A stretch of 64,000 bases of DNA from Actinocatenispora comari (GTDB lineage: Bacteria; Actinomycetota; Actinomycetes; Mycobacteriales; Micromonosporaceae): assembly GCF_017312725.1 (NCBI RefSeq), contig NZ_BOPO01000023.1:1-64000 (forward strand). The letters are read 5' to 3'. The translations under genes and the position numbers were made by a program. Of the stretch, positions 50,276-58,745 are shown in pieces. Under the pieces are notes generated by a model. The model did no database searches, was not told the origin of the DNA, and saw only the letters and a program-made list of their open reading frames with translations. The first letter of the stretch is position 1, and every line of letters begins with the position of its first letter.

Positions 50276-51136
50276 TCACTTGAAGCCGGAGGTCTTGATC
50301 GACTCGACGATACGGCGCTGGAAGATCACGAACAGCCCCAGCGTCGGCAGCGCGGCGATCGTCGACGCGGCGAGGCTGAAGTTCCAGTCCGCGGCGTGCT
50401 GCTGCTGGAACGCCGCGATACCCACCTGGACCAGGGACAGGTCGGTGCTGGTGGTGACCACCATCGGCCACAGGAACGCGTTCCAGTTGGCCAGGAAGAA
50501 CAGCACCGCGAGCGCCGCGAACACCGGGCGCGACAGCGGCAGGATGACCTTCCAGTACACCCGCCAGTAGCCGCAGCCGTCGACGATCGCCGCCTCCTCC
50601 AGCTCCTTCGGCAGCGACAGGTAGAACTGGCGCAGCAGGAAGATGCCGAACGCGTTGAAGATCGACGGGATGATGATCCCCGCGTAGCTGTCCAGGATCC
50701 CCAGCGTGTGCACGATCAGGAACAGCGGCACCAGGATCACCGGGAACGTGATCAGCAGGGTGGAGAAGATCAGCACGAACAGCGTGTCCCGGCCCGGGAA
50801 CCGCAGCCGGGCCAGCGCGTACGCGGCCATCGAGTGGAAGAACAGCGCCACCACGGTGACCACCACGGCCACGATCAGGCTGTTGAGCAGGTAGCGCGGG
50901 AACGCCACCTGGGTCAACACGTACGAGAAGTTGTGCAGCGTCGGGTGCGCCGGCAGCAGCGACGGCGAGAACACGTCGTCCGGGGTGCGGAACGAGCCGG
51001 ACAGCATCCACAGCAACGGGAACACCGCCGCCACCGCGAGCACCAGCGCGACGGCGAACCGTACCCAGCCGCTCCTGGTGGTCCTGGCCCGGGCGGGACG
51101 TGTCGGCGCCGCGGGCGTCGTGTCAGTCGCGGGCAT
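50276..51136 (-). CDS. ABC transporter permease, MalG type (GH172 locus)
   Basis: The 286-residue permease has six membrane segments, the EAA loop ELEEAAIVDGCGYWRVYWKVILPLSRPVFAAL and NWNAFLWPMVV. It is the last gene of the GH172-SBP-permease-permease operon. Its start overlaps the partner permease by 14 bp. With the partner it imports the sugar captured by the Tat-type lipoprotein; the ATPase must come from elsewhere in the genome. Confidence 0.93.
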   Translation of the reverse strand: MPATDTTPAAPTRPARARTTRSGWVRFAVALVLAVAAVFPLLWMLSGSFRTPDDVFSPSLLPAHPTLHNFSYVLTQVAFPRYLLNSLIVAVVVTVVALFFHSMAAYALARLRFPGRDTLFVLIFSTLLITFPVILVPLFLIVHTLGILDSYAGIIIPSIFNAFGIFLLRQFYLSLPKELEEAAIVDGCGYWRVYWKVILPLSRPVFAALAVLFFLANWNAFLWPMVVTTSTDLSLVQVGIAAFQQQHAADWNFSLAASTIAALPTLGLFVIFQRRIVESIKTSGFK

Positions 51137-52079
51137 CGTTGAACCGACCTCCCCGGGTGAGCGCGAACAGGCCGACCGACCACACCAGCAGGATCGCCAC
51201 GATGAACGCGCCGATCGCCGACGCGTAGCCGTACTCGCCGTAGACGAACGCCTGCTCGTAGATGTAGTAGATGATCAGCGAGGTGGAGTTGGCCGGGCCG
51301 CCCGAGGTCATCACGTAGATCAGGTCGATGCCGCCGGTGAGCATCGAGACCGTCGAGGTGAGCAGGATGAAGAAGCTGGTCGGCTTCAGCAGCGGCCAGG
51401 TGATGTGCCGGAACTGCTGCCACACGCCGGCCCCGTCGATCGTGGCGACCTCGTAGTACTCCCGCGGGATGTCCTGCAGCCCGGCGAGGAAGATGAGCAT
51501 GTAGTAGCCCATGGCGAACCAGATGGTCACCGCGACGACCATCCACAACGCGAGGTGCGGGCTGCCCAGCCAGCTCGGCGAGCTGATCCCGAAGAACCCC
51601 AGCACCCGCACCACGAAGCCGGTCTGGTCGGTGAGCATGAACTTCCAGATCAGGCCGATCACCACCAGGCTGATCACGTTCGGTGCGAAGAACGCCCCGC
51701 GGAACAATCCGACCAGCGGGAACTTCTGCCGGATCAGCAGCGCCAGCGCCAGGCTGACGACGAACAGCCCCGGGATGAGCACCACCAGGTAGAGCAGGGT
51801 GGTCTTCAGGCTGCCGAGGAACAGCGGGTCGGCGAACATCCGCCGGTAGTTGTCCAGCCCGATGAACGTGTAGCCGCCGAACCCGTCGACCTGGAAGAAG
51901 CCGAGCACGATGCAGACCACCATCGGCAGGCCGACGAACAGCGCGAGGCCCAGCACGTCCGGCGCGAGGAACAGCCCGGCCGCGAGCCGTTCCCGGCCGC
52001 GGCGGCTCAGTCGCGGGGTGGTACGGGTCCTCGACGCGCCACGCGCCGACCGTCGTTCCCCTACGGCGAGACCGGTCAC
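51123..52079 (-). CDS. ABC transporter permease, MalF type (GH172 locus)
   Basis: The 318-residue permease starts at GTG 52079, overlapping the binding-protein stop (GTGA). It has a basic N-terminal tail, six membrane segments and the EAA loop REYYEVATIDGAGVWQQFRHITWPLLKPTSFF. TSGGPANSTSLIIYYIYEQAF is typical of MalF/UgpA-like sugar permeases. It forms the translocation channel with the downstream MalG-type protein. Confidence 0.93.
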   Translation of the reverse strand: MTGLAVGERRSARGASRTRTTPRLSRRGRERLAAGLFLAPDVLGLALFVGLPMVVCIVLGFFQVDGFGGYTFIGLDNYRRMFADPLFLGSLKTTLLYLVVLIPGLFVVSLALALLIRQKFPLVGLFRGAFFAPNVISLVVIGLIWKFMLTDQTGFVVRVLGFFGISSPSWLGSPHLALWMVVAVTIWFAMGYYMLIFLAGLQDIPREYYEVATIDGAGVWQQFRHITWPLLKPTSFFILLTSTVSMLTGGIDLIYVMTSGGPANSTSLIIYYIYEQAFVYGEYGYASAIGAFIVAILLVWSVGLFALTRGGRFNDARD

Positions 52080-53398
52080 AGGATCTTCACCCCCCGGTAG
52101 CTGGTGAGGTAGGCGTCGATGGTGTCGCTGGCGAGCCTGGCCTGCGCGGCCGGATCGGCGCCGGCGAACTCGCACTGCTGGATCGCGTCCGAGATCGCCT
52201 TGTACACCACGGGCGGGTAGCGCGGTTCGCCCCGGCCGGTCGGGAAGATCTCGTCGGCGAACTTCTTCATCACCGGATGGTCGTACCCGCCGGCCTTGCG
52301 GCCCGCCGCGAGCGCCGAGGCGCGGGGCGCGATGTCGCTCTTGGCCACCGTGCACCAGTCGACGACCCGCTGGATCGACTCCTGCTCCATCGAGCCGAGC
52401 GCCCAGACGCAGAACTTCGCCGCGGTCTCCGGGTCCTTGCCGCGCGCGTTGGCCACGAACGCCCACCCGCCCAGCGCGGTACGGGGCGTGCCGCCGGCCG
52501 GCGTCGGCAGCGGGATCACCCCGTACCGGTACTTCGGCTTGCGGTACTTGAACGCCGCCACGGTCCAGATGCCGCTCAGCGACATCGTCGCGTACCCGCC
52601 GCCGAGGCCGGCGACCGCGTCGCTGTCGGGTACCGGGGAGGTGCGCGGCGCGATGCCGGTCTGGATGCAGTCCTGCCACAGCTTGAGCGCCGCCTTGGCG
52701 CCGGCCGAGTCGAAGCCGGAGTGGCCGTGGCTGACCGCGTCGGCGCCGGTCTGCCACAGGAACGGGTACCAGGTGAAGTTCTGGTAGTAGCCCTGCAGGT
52801 TGGGCAGCATGATCGGTGGCGCCTTGCGGGTCCTGAGCTTGTCGCCGAAGTCCAGCAGCTGGTCCCAGGTGCGGGGCAGGTCAGACTCGGCCAGGTGCGC
52901 CTTCTCCATCGCCTGCTCGGAGTAGAACATCGCGAGCGGCTCGATCTCCATCGGCAGCCCGTACACCTTGCCGTCGGCGGTGCGGGTGGCCATGTTCGGC
53001 GCGAAGAAGTCCTTGACCGCCGCCGGCTCCATGTACGGGGTCAGCTCGGCCAGCACGCCGCCGTTGTAGTAGCGGGCGAAGTCACCGGGCGAGAGCAGGA
53101 AGATGTCCGGCCCCTCCCCCGCGGCGAACGCGGTGGCGAGCTTCGGGTTGCCGAGCACGGTGACGTACTCCAGCCGGATCTTCGTCTCGTGCTGCGCGTT
53201 CCAGTCGTCGACCATCTTGCTGAACCACTGGCTCTGCTTCACCACGTCCGGCGAACCGCCGACCGGGGTCGGCGCGTAGAACTGCCAGAACACCAGTTCC
53301 TTGCGGCCCGAGGCGGACGAGCCGCACCCGGACAGCAGTGCCGGCGCGGCGAGCGCACCGGCGCCGGCGCCGAACAGCGACCGGCGGCTGATTCCCAT
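52076..53398 (-). CDS. ABC sugar-binding lipoprotein with Tat-type signal (GH172 locus)
   Basis: I choose ATG 53398 (MGISRRSLFGAG), preceded by GGAGGTG, over TTG 53407. The 440-residue protein has a twin-arginine lipoprotein signal (SRRSLFGAGAGALAAPALLSGC). A family 1 solute-binding fold follows: ELVFWQFYAPTPVGG, WNAQHETKIRLEYVTVLGNPKLATAFAAGEGPDIFLLSPGDFARYY and VYGLPMEIEPLAMFYSEQAM. It is anchored to the outer membrane face and binds an oligosaccharide for import. It directly follows the cytoplasmic GH172 gene (2-bp gap), so uptake and cleavage are linked. Confidence 0.92.
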   Translation of the reverse strand: MGISRRSLFGAGAGALAAPALLSGCGSSASGRKELVFWQFYAPTPVGGSPDVVKQSQWFSKMVDDWNAQHETKIRLEYVTVLGNPKLATAFAAGEGPDIFLLSPGDFARYYNGGVLAELTPYMEPAAVKDFFAPNMATRTADGKVYGLPMEIEPLAMFYSEQAMEKAHLAESDLPRTWDQLLDFGDKLRTRKAPPIMLPNLQGYYQNFTWYPFLWQTGADAVSHGHSGFDSAGAKAALKLWQDCIQTGIAPRTSPVPDSDAVAGLGGGYATMSLSGIWTVAAFKYRKPKYRYGVIPLPTPAGGTPRTALGGWAFVANARGKDPETAAKFCVWALGSMEQESIQRVVDWCTVAKSDIAPRASALAAGRKAGGYDHPVMKKFADEIFPTGRGEPRYPPVVYKAISDAIQQCEFAGADPAAQARLASDTIDAYLTSYRGVKIL

Positions 53399-53400
53399 CC

Positions 53401-54483
53401 TCAACACACCTCCAGTGCGTCCGCGGTCAGCTCGTCGCCCGGGGTGCCGCCCGGTTCACGCTGGTACCACCAGGCGGTGGAGGCGATGTCGTCGGTCAGC
53501 GGCAGGTACCGGCCGCCGGAGCGCCAGCCGAGCGCCTGCACGGTGACCGCCAGGTCGGTGCCGAACCGGATCGGGTCGGGCAGGTGGAACCGGTACATGC
53601 CGAACCGCTGCTGGCTGTCGTACAGCCCGTCGGGTCGGATCACCTGCGGCAGCCCCAGGTACGGGGTGGTGAACGTGGTGTAGCCCGAGCCGGGCACGTC
53701 GAAGTTCCATGCGCCGCCGAAGTAGTCCTCGGTGCCGGTGCCGCAGATCGTCGGGAACTCGTCGTCGCCGCGGTCCGAGTCCCCGTCCAGATAGAACTTC
53801 AGCTCCCCCTCGCCCCACCAGCCGCTCGAGTTGACCCCCCAGGCGAGGTAGGTACCGACGTAGTGGCCGGAGCCGTGCACGCCGGTCACGATCGGGTGCA
53901 CCTCGCGGTACGGCAACGGGTTGCTGCGGTGGAACTGGGTGTGCAGGTAGCCGGCGTCCGCGTCGACCGCGTCGAGTTCGTAGTCGAGCTGGAAGTAGAC
54001 GACCGCCGGCTCGGCACCGACGTTCGAAAGGGTCAGCCGCGCGGAGCGACGAAACGGCATCTCCCAGTAGCTGTTGAAGCCGCCGTGCGGGTTGACCGCC
54101 ACCGGCACCGACGACACCTGGGCGAACCGACCCCAGCCGGAACAGAAGAAGTCGCCCACCGGCGTCTCGATCGCCGGCACGTCGGCGTCGTCCCAGGTGA
54201 TGCGCAGCAGCAGGGAACGCCAGTTGTCCCGGTGGGTGGTCAGCCACAGGTGCCGGATCGTCGCCGGCCCCTCGATCTCGCCCAGTACGGCCGTGGCGCC
54301 GGCGGCGATCTCGATGCTCGGCGACACCTTCCAGCCGCGGCCGAGATCGCGCGCGGCGTGCGCGCCGGTGCCCTCGGTGGCCCGGCCCCCGGCGCCGGGT
54401 GCGCCGGTCGGGTTCTCCGGACTGATCGACCGGGACCGGCCCGCGGTGAGTCGGGCGATCCCGGCCGTTCCTTGAGTGGTCAT
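53401..54483 (-). CDS. GH172-family (DUF2961) furanosidase, cytoplasmic
   Basis: The 360-residue protein starts at ATG 54483 after GGAGG and lacks a signal peptide. The DUF2961 double jelly-roll signatures are clear: GPATIRHLWLTTHRDNWRSLLLRITWDD, NPHGGFNSYWEMPFRRSARLTL, GWWGEGELKFYLDGD (221-235) and ICGTGTEDYFGGAWNF (246-261). Glu227 and Glu252 lie where the catalytic pair is expected, by motif spacing. Known GH172 enzymes act on alpha-D-fructofuranosides, difructose anhydride or alpha-D-arabinofuranosides. Here it would cleave an imported furanoside in the cytoplasm. It is the first gene of the operon, under a LacI-type operator. Confidence 0.9.
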   Translation of the reverse strand: MTTQGTAGIARLTAGRSRSISPENPTGAPGAGGRATEGTGAHAARDLGRGWKVSPSIEIAAGATAVLGEIEGPATIRHLWLTTHRDNWRSLLLRITWDDADVPAIETPVGDFFCSGWGRFAQVSSVPVAVNPHGGFNSYWEMPFRRSARLTLSNVGAEPAVVYFQLDYELDAVDADAGYLHTQFHRSNPLPYREVHPIVTGVHGSGHYVGTYLAWGVNSSGWWGEGELKFYLDGDSDRGDDEFPTICGTGTEDYFGGAWNFDVPGSGYTTFTTPYLGLPQVIRPDGLYDSQQRFGMYRFHLPDPIRFGTDLAVTVQALGWRSGGRYLPLTDDIASTAWWYQREPGGTPGDELTADALEVC

Positions 54484-54505
54484 GATGTCCTCCGCGCCCG
54501 CCACG

Positions 54506-54580
54506 GCGGTCCGCTGATCTGCTCGGCGTCCCGCTGGCGCGGTCCGCTGATCCGCTCGGCCTCCCGCTGCGCGGTCCGCC
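54506..54580. repeat. 33-bp tandem repeat in the leader of the GH172 operon
   Basis: Two 32-bp units (54506-54537 and 54539-54570), differing at two positions, and a partial third (54571-54580) all begin GCGGTCCGC. They lie between the LacI operator and the ribosome site, so they are transcribed as the 5' leader of the GH172 mRNA. Confidence 0.85.
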
Positions 54581-54588
54581 CTGTCGCA

Positions 54589-54603
54589 AGAAACCGATTT
54601 CTC
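54589..54603. promoter_or_regulatory. LacI-type operator between the GH172 operon and its regulator
   Basis: AGAAACCGATTTCTC repeats the core of the operator at 48421. It sits in the divergent gap between the GH172 operon and the LacI gene, where it can control both. Confidence 0.75.
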
Positions 54604-54711
54604 GTAAGGTAGGGCGAGGCTCCCCGGCAGTCAAGTGCCGGCCCCGGCCCGTCGACGCCGGGGCAGGCGACACCGGGTGTGCGGCACCCCGGCGCGCGAT
54701 GGAGGACGATG

Positions 54712-55713
54712 ATGGCCATGCCGACCATCTACGACGTGGCCCGCCACGCCGGCGTCTCGCCGGCGACCGTGTCCCGGGTGCTGAACGGGAGATCCACAGT
54801 GGACGCCGGGCTGCGGGACCGGGTCAACGCCGCCGCGGCACAGCTCGGCTACCGGCCCAACTCACTCGCCCGCAACCTGCGCCGCAGCACCACCAACCTG
54901 TGGGCGGTGGTCATCTCCGACATCAACAACCCGTTCTTCACCGCGCTGGTGCGCGGCGTCGAGGACGTCGGCCAGGGCCTCGGCTACTCGGTGGTGCTGT
55001 GCAACTCCGACGAGAACCCGGACAAGGAGGCCGACTACCTGCGGGCGCTGCTCGCCGACCAGATCTCCGGGTTCATCGTCTCGCCCACCAGCCGTACCGA
55101 GAACCTCGCCGCGCTGCACGAGGCGGGCCGCGCCGTCGTGGCCATCGACCGCCGGCCCCGCAACCTCGCCGTCGACACCGTCCTGGTAGACAACGAGCAC
55201 GGCGCCCGGGAGGCCACCACCCACCTGATCGAGCAGGGATTCCGCCGCATCGCGTGCATCACCGGCCCGGCCCGGCTCAGTACCGCCAGCCGGCGGCTGC
55301 GCGGCTACCGGTCGGCGCTGCGGGCCGCCGGGATCGAACCGGACCCGGCGCTGGAGCGGCACGCCGACTTCCGGCAGCGCGGTGGGTACACCGCGATGGC
55401 CAACCTGCTCGCGGCCAGGCCGGCGCCGGACGCGGTCTTCGTGACCAACAACCTGATGACCGTCGGCGCGCTGGAATGCCTGGCGGACAACGACATCCGC
55501 ATCCCGGACCAGGTCGGCGTGGTCGGCTTCGACGACGTACCGTGGGCGACGTTCATCCGGCCGCCGCTGAGCACGGTCACCCAGCCGACCTACGAGCTGG
55601 GCCGCACCGCCGCCACCCTGCTCAAGGCCCGCATCGACGACCCGGACCGGCCACCGGAAACCGCCACCCTGCACACCACGCTGCACGCCCGGGCCAGCTC
55701 GCGACGCCCCTGA
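54712..55713 (+). CDS. LacI-family regulator of the GH172 regulon
   Basis: Of four clustered ATGs, 54712 has the best spacing (6 bases) from GGAGG. The 333-residue protein has the LacI headpiece PTIYDVARHAGVSPATVSRVLNGRSTVDAGLRDRVNAAAAQLGYRPNSLARNLR. The sensor domain follows (WAVVISDINNPFFTALVRGVEDVG ... VFVTNNLMTVGALECLADNDIRIPDQVGVVGFDDVPWATFIRPPLSTVTQPTYELGRTAA). It is divergent from the GH172 operon. The shared operator core at 48421 and 54589 implies that it also controls the secreted hydrolase. Confidence 0.93.
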   Translation: MAMPTIYDVARHAGVSPATVSRVLNGRSTVDAGLRDRVNAAAAQLGYRPNSLARNLRRSTTNLWAVVISDINNPFFTALVRGVEDVGQGLGYSVVLCNSDENPDKEADYLRALLADQISGFIVSPTSRTENLAALHEAGRAVVAIDRRPRNLAVDTVLVDNEHGAREATTHLIEQGFRRIACITGPARLSTASRRLRGYRSALRAAGIEPDPALERHADFRQRGGYTAMANLLAARPAPDAVFVTNNLMTVGALECLADNDIRIPDQVGVVGFDDVPWATFIRPPLSTVTQPTYELGRTAATLLKARIDDPDRPPETATLHTTLHARASSRRP

Positions 55714-55777
55714 CGGTGCGCCGCGCACCCCGGCCGGGACACCTGTCGTAGCCTCCCTGCGGGGGGGGGTGAGTGCG

Positions 55778-56494
55778 ATGGTCGACGTGCCGGGACACCA
55801 CGAGCCGCACGACACCAGTTCGCTCGGGCAGCGGTTGAACTGGTTGCGCGCCGGCGTGCTCGGTGCGAACGACGGGATCGTCTCCACCGCTGGGCTGGTC
55901 GTCGGCGTCGCATCGGCGACCGCCGCACGCGGCCCGATCCTGACCGCCGGCCTGGCCGGGCTCGCCGCCGGCGCGGTCTCGATGGCGCTCGGCGAGTACG
56001 TGTCGGTATCCAGCCAACGTGACACCGAACGAGCCCTGCTCCGTCAGGAACGTCGCGAGCTGCGCGAGGACGCCGACGCCGAACTCGCCGAGCTGGCCGC
56101 GATCTACCAGGCGAAGGGGCTCCGCCCGGAGACCGCCGAGCAGGTGGCGAGGGAGCTGACCGAGCACGACGCGTTCGCCGCCCACGCCGAGGCCGAGCTG
56201 GGCATCGACCCGGAGGCGCTCACCAACCCGTGGCACGCGGCGCTCGCCTCGGCGATCTCGTTCACCGTCGGCGCGTTGCTGCCGCTCGCCGCGATCCTGC
56301 TGCCGCCGCAACCTCTGCGCGTTCCCGTCACGTTCGCCGTGGTGCTGGTGGCGCTCGCCGTCACCGGTACGGTCGCGGCGAAGCTCGGCAGCGCGCCCGC
56401 CGGACGGGCCGCGATCCGGGTCGTCGTCGGCGGCGCGATCGCCATGGTGGTCACCTTCGTGATCGGCCACGCGTTCGGCACCACGACCGGCTGA
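55778..56494 (+). CDS. VIT1/CCC1-type transmembrane protein
   Basis: The 238-residue protein starts at ATG 55778; GTG 55769 is an alternative, and a nine-G run precedes it. It has the VIT family N-terminus LNWLRAGVLGANDGIVSTAGLVVGVASA and AAGAVSMALGEYVSVSSQRDTERALL. A charged central loop (LREDADAELAELAAIYQAKGLRPETAEQVARELTEHDAFAAHAEAELGI) with Glu-rich helices follows, which in relatives binds metal. Three more membrane segments complete it. VIT proteins move Fe2+ or Mn2+ across membranes. Direction and metal are not known here. Confidence 0.88.
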   Translation: MVDVPGHHEPHDTSSLGQRLNWLRAGVLGANDGIVSTAGLVVGVASATAARGPILTAGLAGLAAGAVSMALGEYVSVSSQRDTERALLRQERRELREDADAELAELAAIYQAKGLRPETAEQVARELTEHDAFAAHAEAELGIDPEALTNPWHAALASAISFTVGALLPLAAILLPPQPLRVPVTFAVVLVALAVTGTVAAKLGSAPAGRAAIRVVVGGAIAMVVTFVIGHAFGTTTG

Positions 56495-56571
56495 TCGGCC
56501 GACGTCACGCCTGCTGGTGCGGCCCGTACGGCACCGCCACCGCCGTCGCGCCACCAGCACCGGTTGCCAGC

Positions 56572-57564
56572 TCAGCGGCCGCGGAAGGTGGCCCGGTAGG
56601 CGGACGGCGAGGTGTGCAGCGTGGTGGCGAGATGCGCGCGCAGCGACGCGGCGGTACCGAAACCGGCCTGTGCGGCGACCCGGTCCACCGGCAGGTCGCT
56701 GCCCTCCAGCAGCTCGCGGGCCCGCTCCAGCCGGCGCTGCAGCAGCCACTCCCCCGGCGCGACCCCGACCTCGGCCCGGAACCGCCGGGTGAAGGTACGC
56801 ACGCTCATCGAGCCACGCCGGGCCAGCTCGGCGAGCGGCAGCGGTCGGTCCAGGTGCGCGAGCGCCCACTCCCGTACCGCCGCGGTGGAGGTCTCGGCCA
56901 CCGCCGGCACCGGCTGCCGGATGAACTGGGCCTGGCCGCCCTCGCGGTGCGGCGCGACGACGGTGGCCCGGGCGACCTCGTTGGCGACGGCGGCACCGTG
57001 GTCCCGGCGGACCAGGTGCAGGCACAGGTCGACGCCGGCCGCGGCGCCCGCCGAGGTGAGCACGTCGCCCTCGTCGACGTAGAGCACGTCCGGATCCAGC
57101 CGTACCGCCGGGAACAGCCGGCGGAAGCTCTCCGCGTACCGCCAGTGCGTGGTCGCCCGCCGCCCGTCCAGCAGGCCGGCCGCGGCCAGCACGAACGCAC
57201 CGGTACAGATGGAGGCGAGCCGGCTGCCCGGCCGGCGCCTGGCCAGCGCGGTGGCGAGCTCCGGCGACAGCCACCCGGTCTCGTCGGTGGCGTCGGGCGC
57301 GTGCGCGGCCGGCACCACCACCGTGTCGGCGGTGCGCAGGGTGCCCGGGCCGCGCTCGACCACGATCGGGAAGTCGGTGTCGGTACGCACCGGGCCGGGC
57401 ACCAGCGTGCAGGTGACCACCCGGTACAGCGGGGTGCCGGCGGCCGACCGGGCCCGCCCGAACACCTGGTGCACCAGGCCGAGATCGAGCAGCTCCACCC
57501 CGTCGCGGACCAGCACGACCACCCGGTGCGGCCGTTCGGATGCCCGCCCCGCGTTGCTGACCAT
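56572..57564 (-). CDS. GlxA-family regulator (DJ-1/PfpI domain plus AraC HTH)
   Basis: The 330-residue protein starts at ATG 57564. The N-terminal DJ-1/PfpI-like domain (RVVVLVRDGVELLDLGLVHQVFG ... LASICTGAFVLAAAGLLDGRRATTHW) contains the usual Cys in SICTGA. The C-terminal AraC domain (WALAHLDRPLPLAELARRGSMSVRTFTRRFRAEVGVAPGEWLLQRRLERARELLEGSDLPVDRVAAQAGFGTAASLRAHL) has two helix-turn-helix motifs. GlxA regulators in actinomycetes affect development or stress genes. The divergent quinone reductase gene, 99 bp away, is the natural target. Confidence 0.92.
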   Translation of the reverse strand: MVSNAGRASERPHRVVVLVRDGVELLDLGLVHQVFGRARSAAGTPLYRVVTCTLVPGPVRTDTDFPIVVERGPGTLRTADTVVVPAAHAPDATDETGWLSPELATALARRRPGSRLASICTGAFVLAAAGLLDGRRATTHWRYAESFRRLFPAVRLDPDVLYVDEGDVLTSAGAAAGVDLCLHLVRRDHGAAVANEVARATVVAPHREGGQAQFIRQPVPAVAETSTAAVREWALAHLDRPLPLAELARRGSMSVRTFTRRFRAEVGVAPGEWLLQRRLERARELLEGSDLPVDRVAAQAGFGTAASLRAHLATTLHTSPSAYRATFRGR

Positions 57565-57663
57565 GGCCCGATCCTTGCACATGATGGCTGTCAGGCCAAT
57601 CGTCGGTCCGGCCGCCCCGGTCCACGCTGGGGTCATGGACGGGATGCAGCAGGGAGGTTCGTG

Positions 57664-58605
57664 GTGAAGATCCTGTGGGTGTCGGCGCATCCGGAGCCCC
57701 GGTCGCTGACCGGCGCGTTGCGCGCCGAGGGGCTGCGCACCCTCGCCGAGGCGGGGCACGAGCACCGGGAGTCCGACCTGTACGCGATGGGTTTCGACCC
57801 GGTGGTGCGGGGCAGCGACTACCCCGCCGAGCCCGCCGGCGCCCGGCTGGACGTCGCCGGAGCATCCCGCCGCGCGTACGACTCGGGTACGTTGCCGGCC
57901 GAGATCCGTGCCGAGCAGGACAAGCTGCGTTGGGCGGACACGGTGGTGGTGCAGTTCCCCCTCTGGTGGTACGGCATGCCCGCGATCCTCAAGGGCTGGT
58001 TCGACCGGGTCTTCGTCAAGGGGTTCGGTTACGGCGTCACCGATCCCGCCACCGGCCGGACCCGGCGGTACGGCGACGGCACGCTCGCCGGCCGCCGCGC
58101 CCTCGCGGTGGTCACCGTCGGCGCGCGCGGGCCGAGCCTCGGGCCGCGGGGCATCCACGGCGAGCTGACCGACACGCTGTTCGGCCTGCTGCACGGGACG
58201 TTCTTCTACACCGGCATGCGGGTGCTGCCACCGTTGCTGCTCGACGGCGCGAACCGGGTGAGCGCGCGGCGCTACGACGCGATGCGGGCCGAGCTGGCCG
58301 ACCGGCTGCGCAGCCTGGCCGACACGCCGCCGCTGCCGTACCGGCCGGAGGCCGGCGGCGACTACGACGCCGACCTGGTGCTGCGCGCCGACCTGGCCCC
58401 GGGCCGTACCGGCCTCGCCGTCCACCGCGCCACCCCGGACCACCCGGTCCCGCGCCGCGGGACCCCGGACGGTCCGACCCGGGATCGAGGGACGGGCGCG
58501 CCCGCGGGTCCCGGCCGGCCGATCGTCGAGCCCGAGAGCGCCGATCTTCCGGGCGCCGGGCCGGCGACGCGGCGCGACGCCGCCCGGTTCGCCGGCTGCC
58601 GCTGA
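57664..58605 (+). CDS. Flavodoxin-like NAD(P)H:quinone oxidoreductase
   Basis: Two GTG codons are in frame (57661 and 57664); the second has the better spacing to GGAGG. The first roughly 255 residues match the NQO1/MdaB-type flavodoxin fold: KILWVSAHPEPRSLTGALRAEGLRTL, VVVQFPLWWYGMPAILKGWFDRVFVKGFGYG and VTVGARGPSLGPRGIHG. These bind FAD or FMN and reduce quinones by two electrons. The last roughly 60 residues (about 256-313) are a Pro/Arg/Gly/Asp-rich low-complexity tail absent from the family. It is divergent from the GlxA regulator. Confidence 0.87.
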   Translation: MKILWVSAHPEPRSLTGALRAEGLRTLAEAGHEHRESDLYAMGFDPVVRGSDYPAEPAGARLDVAGASRRAYDSGTLPAEIRAEQDKLRWADTVVVQFPLWWYGMPAILKGWFDRVFVKGFGYGVTDPATGRTRRYGDGTLAGRRALAVVTVGARGPSLGPRGIHGELTDTLFGLLHGTFFYTGMRVLPPLLLDGANRVSARRYDAMRAELADRLRSLADTPPLPYRPEAGGDYDADLVLRADLAPGRTGLAVHRATPDHPVPRRGTPDGPTRDRGTGAPAGPGRPIVEPESADLPGAGPATRRDAARFAGCR

Positions 58606-58745
58606 TCGTCGGCGCCCGCGCGTGGCCGGCGGAACGGCACGGGTGTGGCGCCCGACCCGTTCTCCGGCCGGCTCTGCTTTCCGCAGCGTGGTGGGCGGCG
58701 GTCACAATGGCCGCCGGATACCGGATCGTCGGTGGGAGGCCGCGG

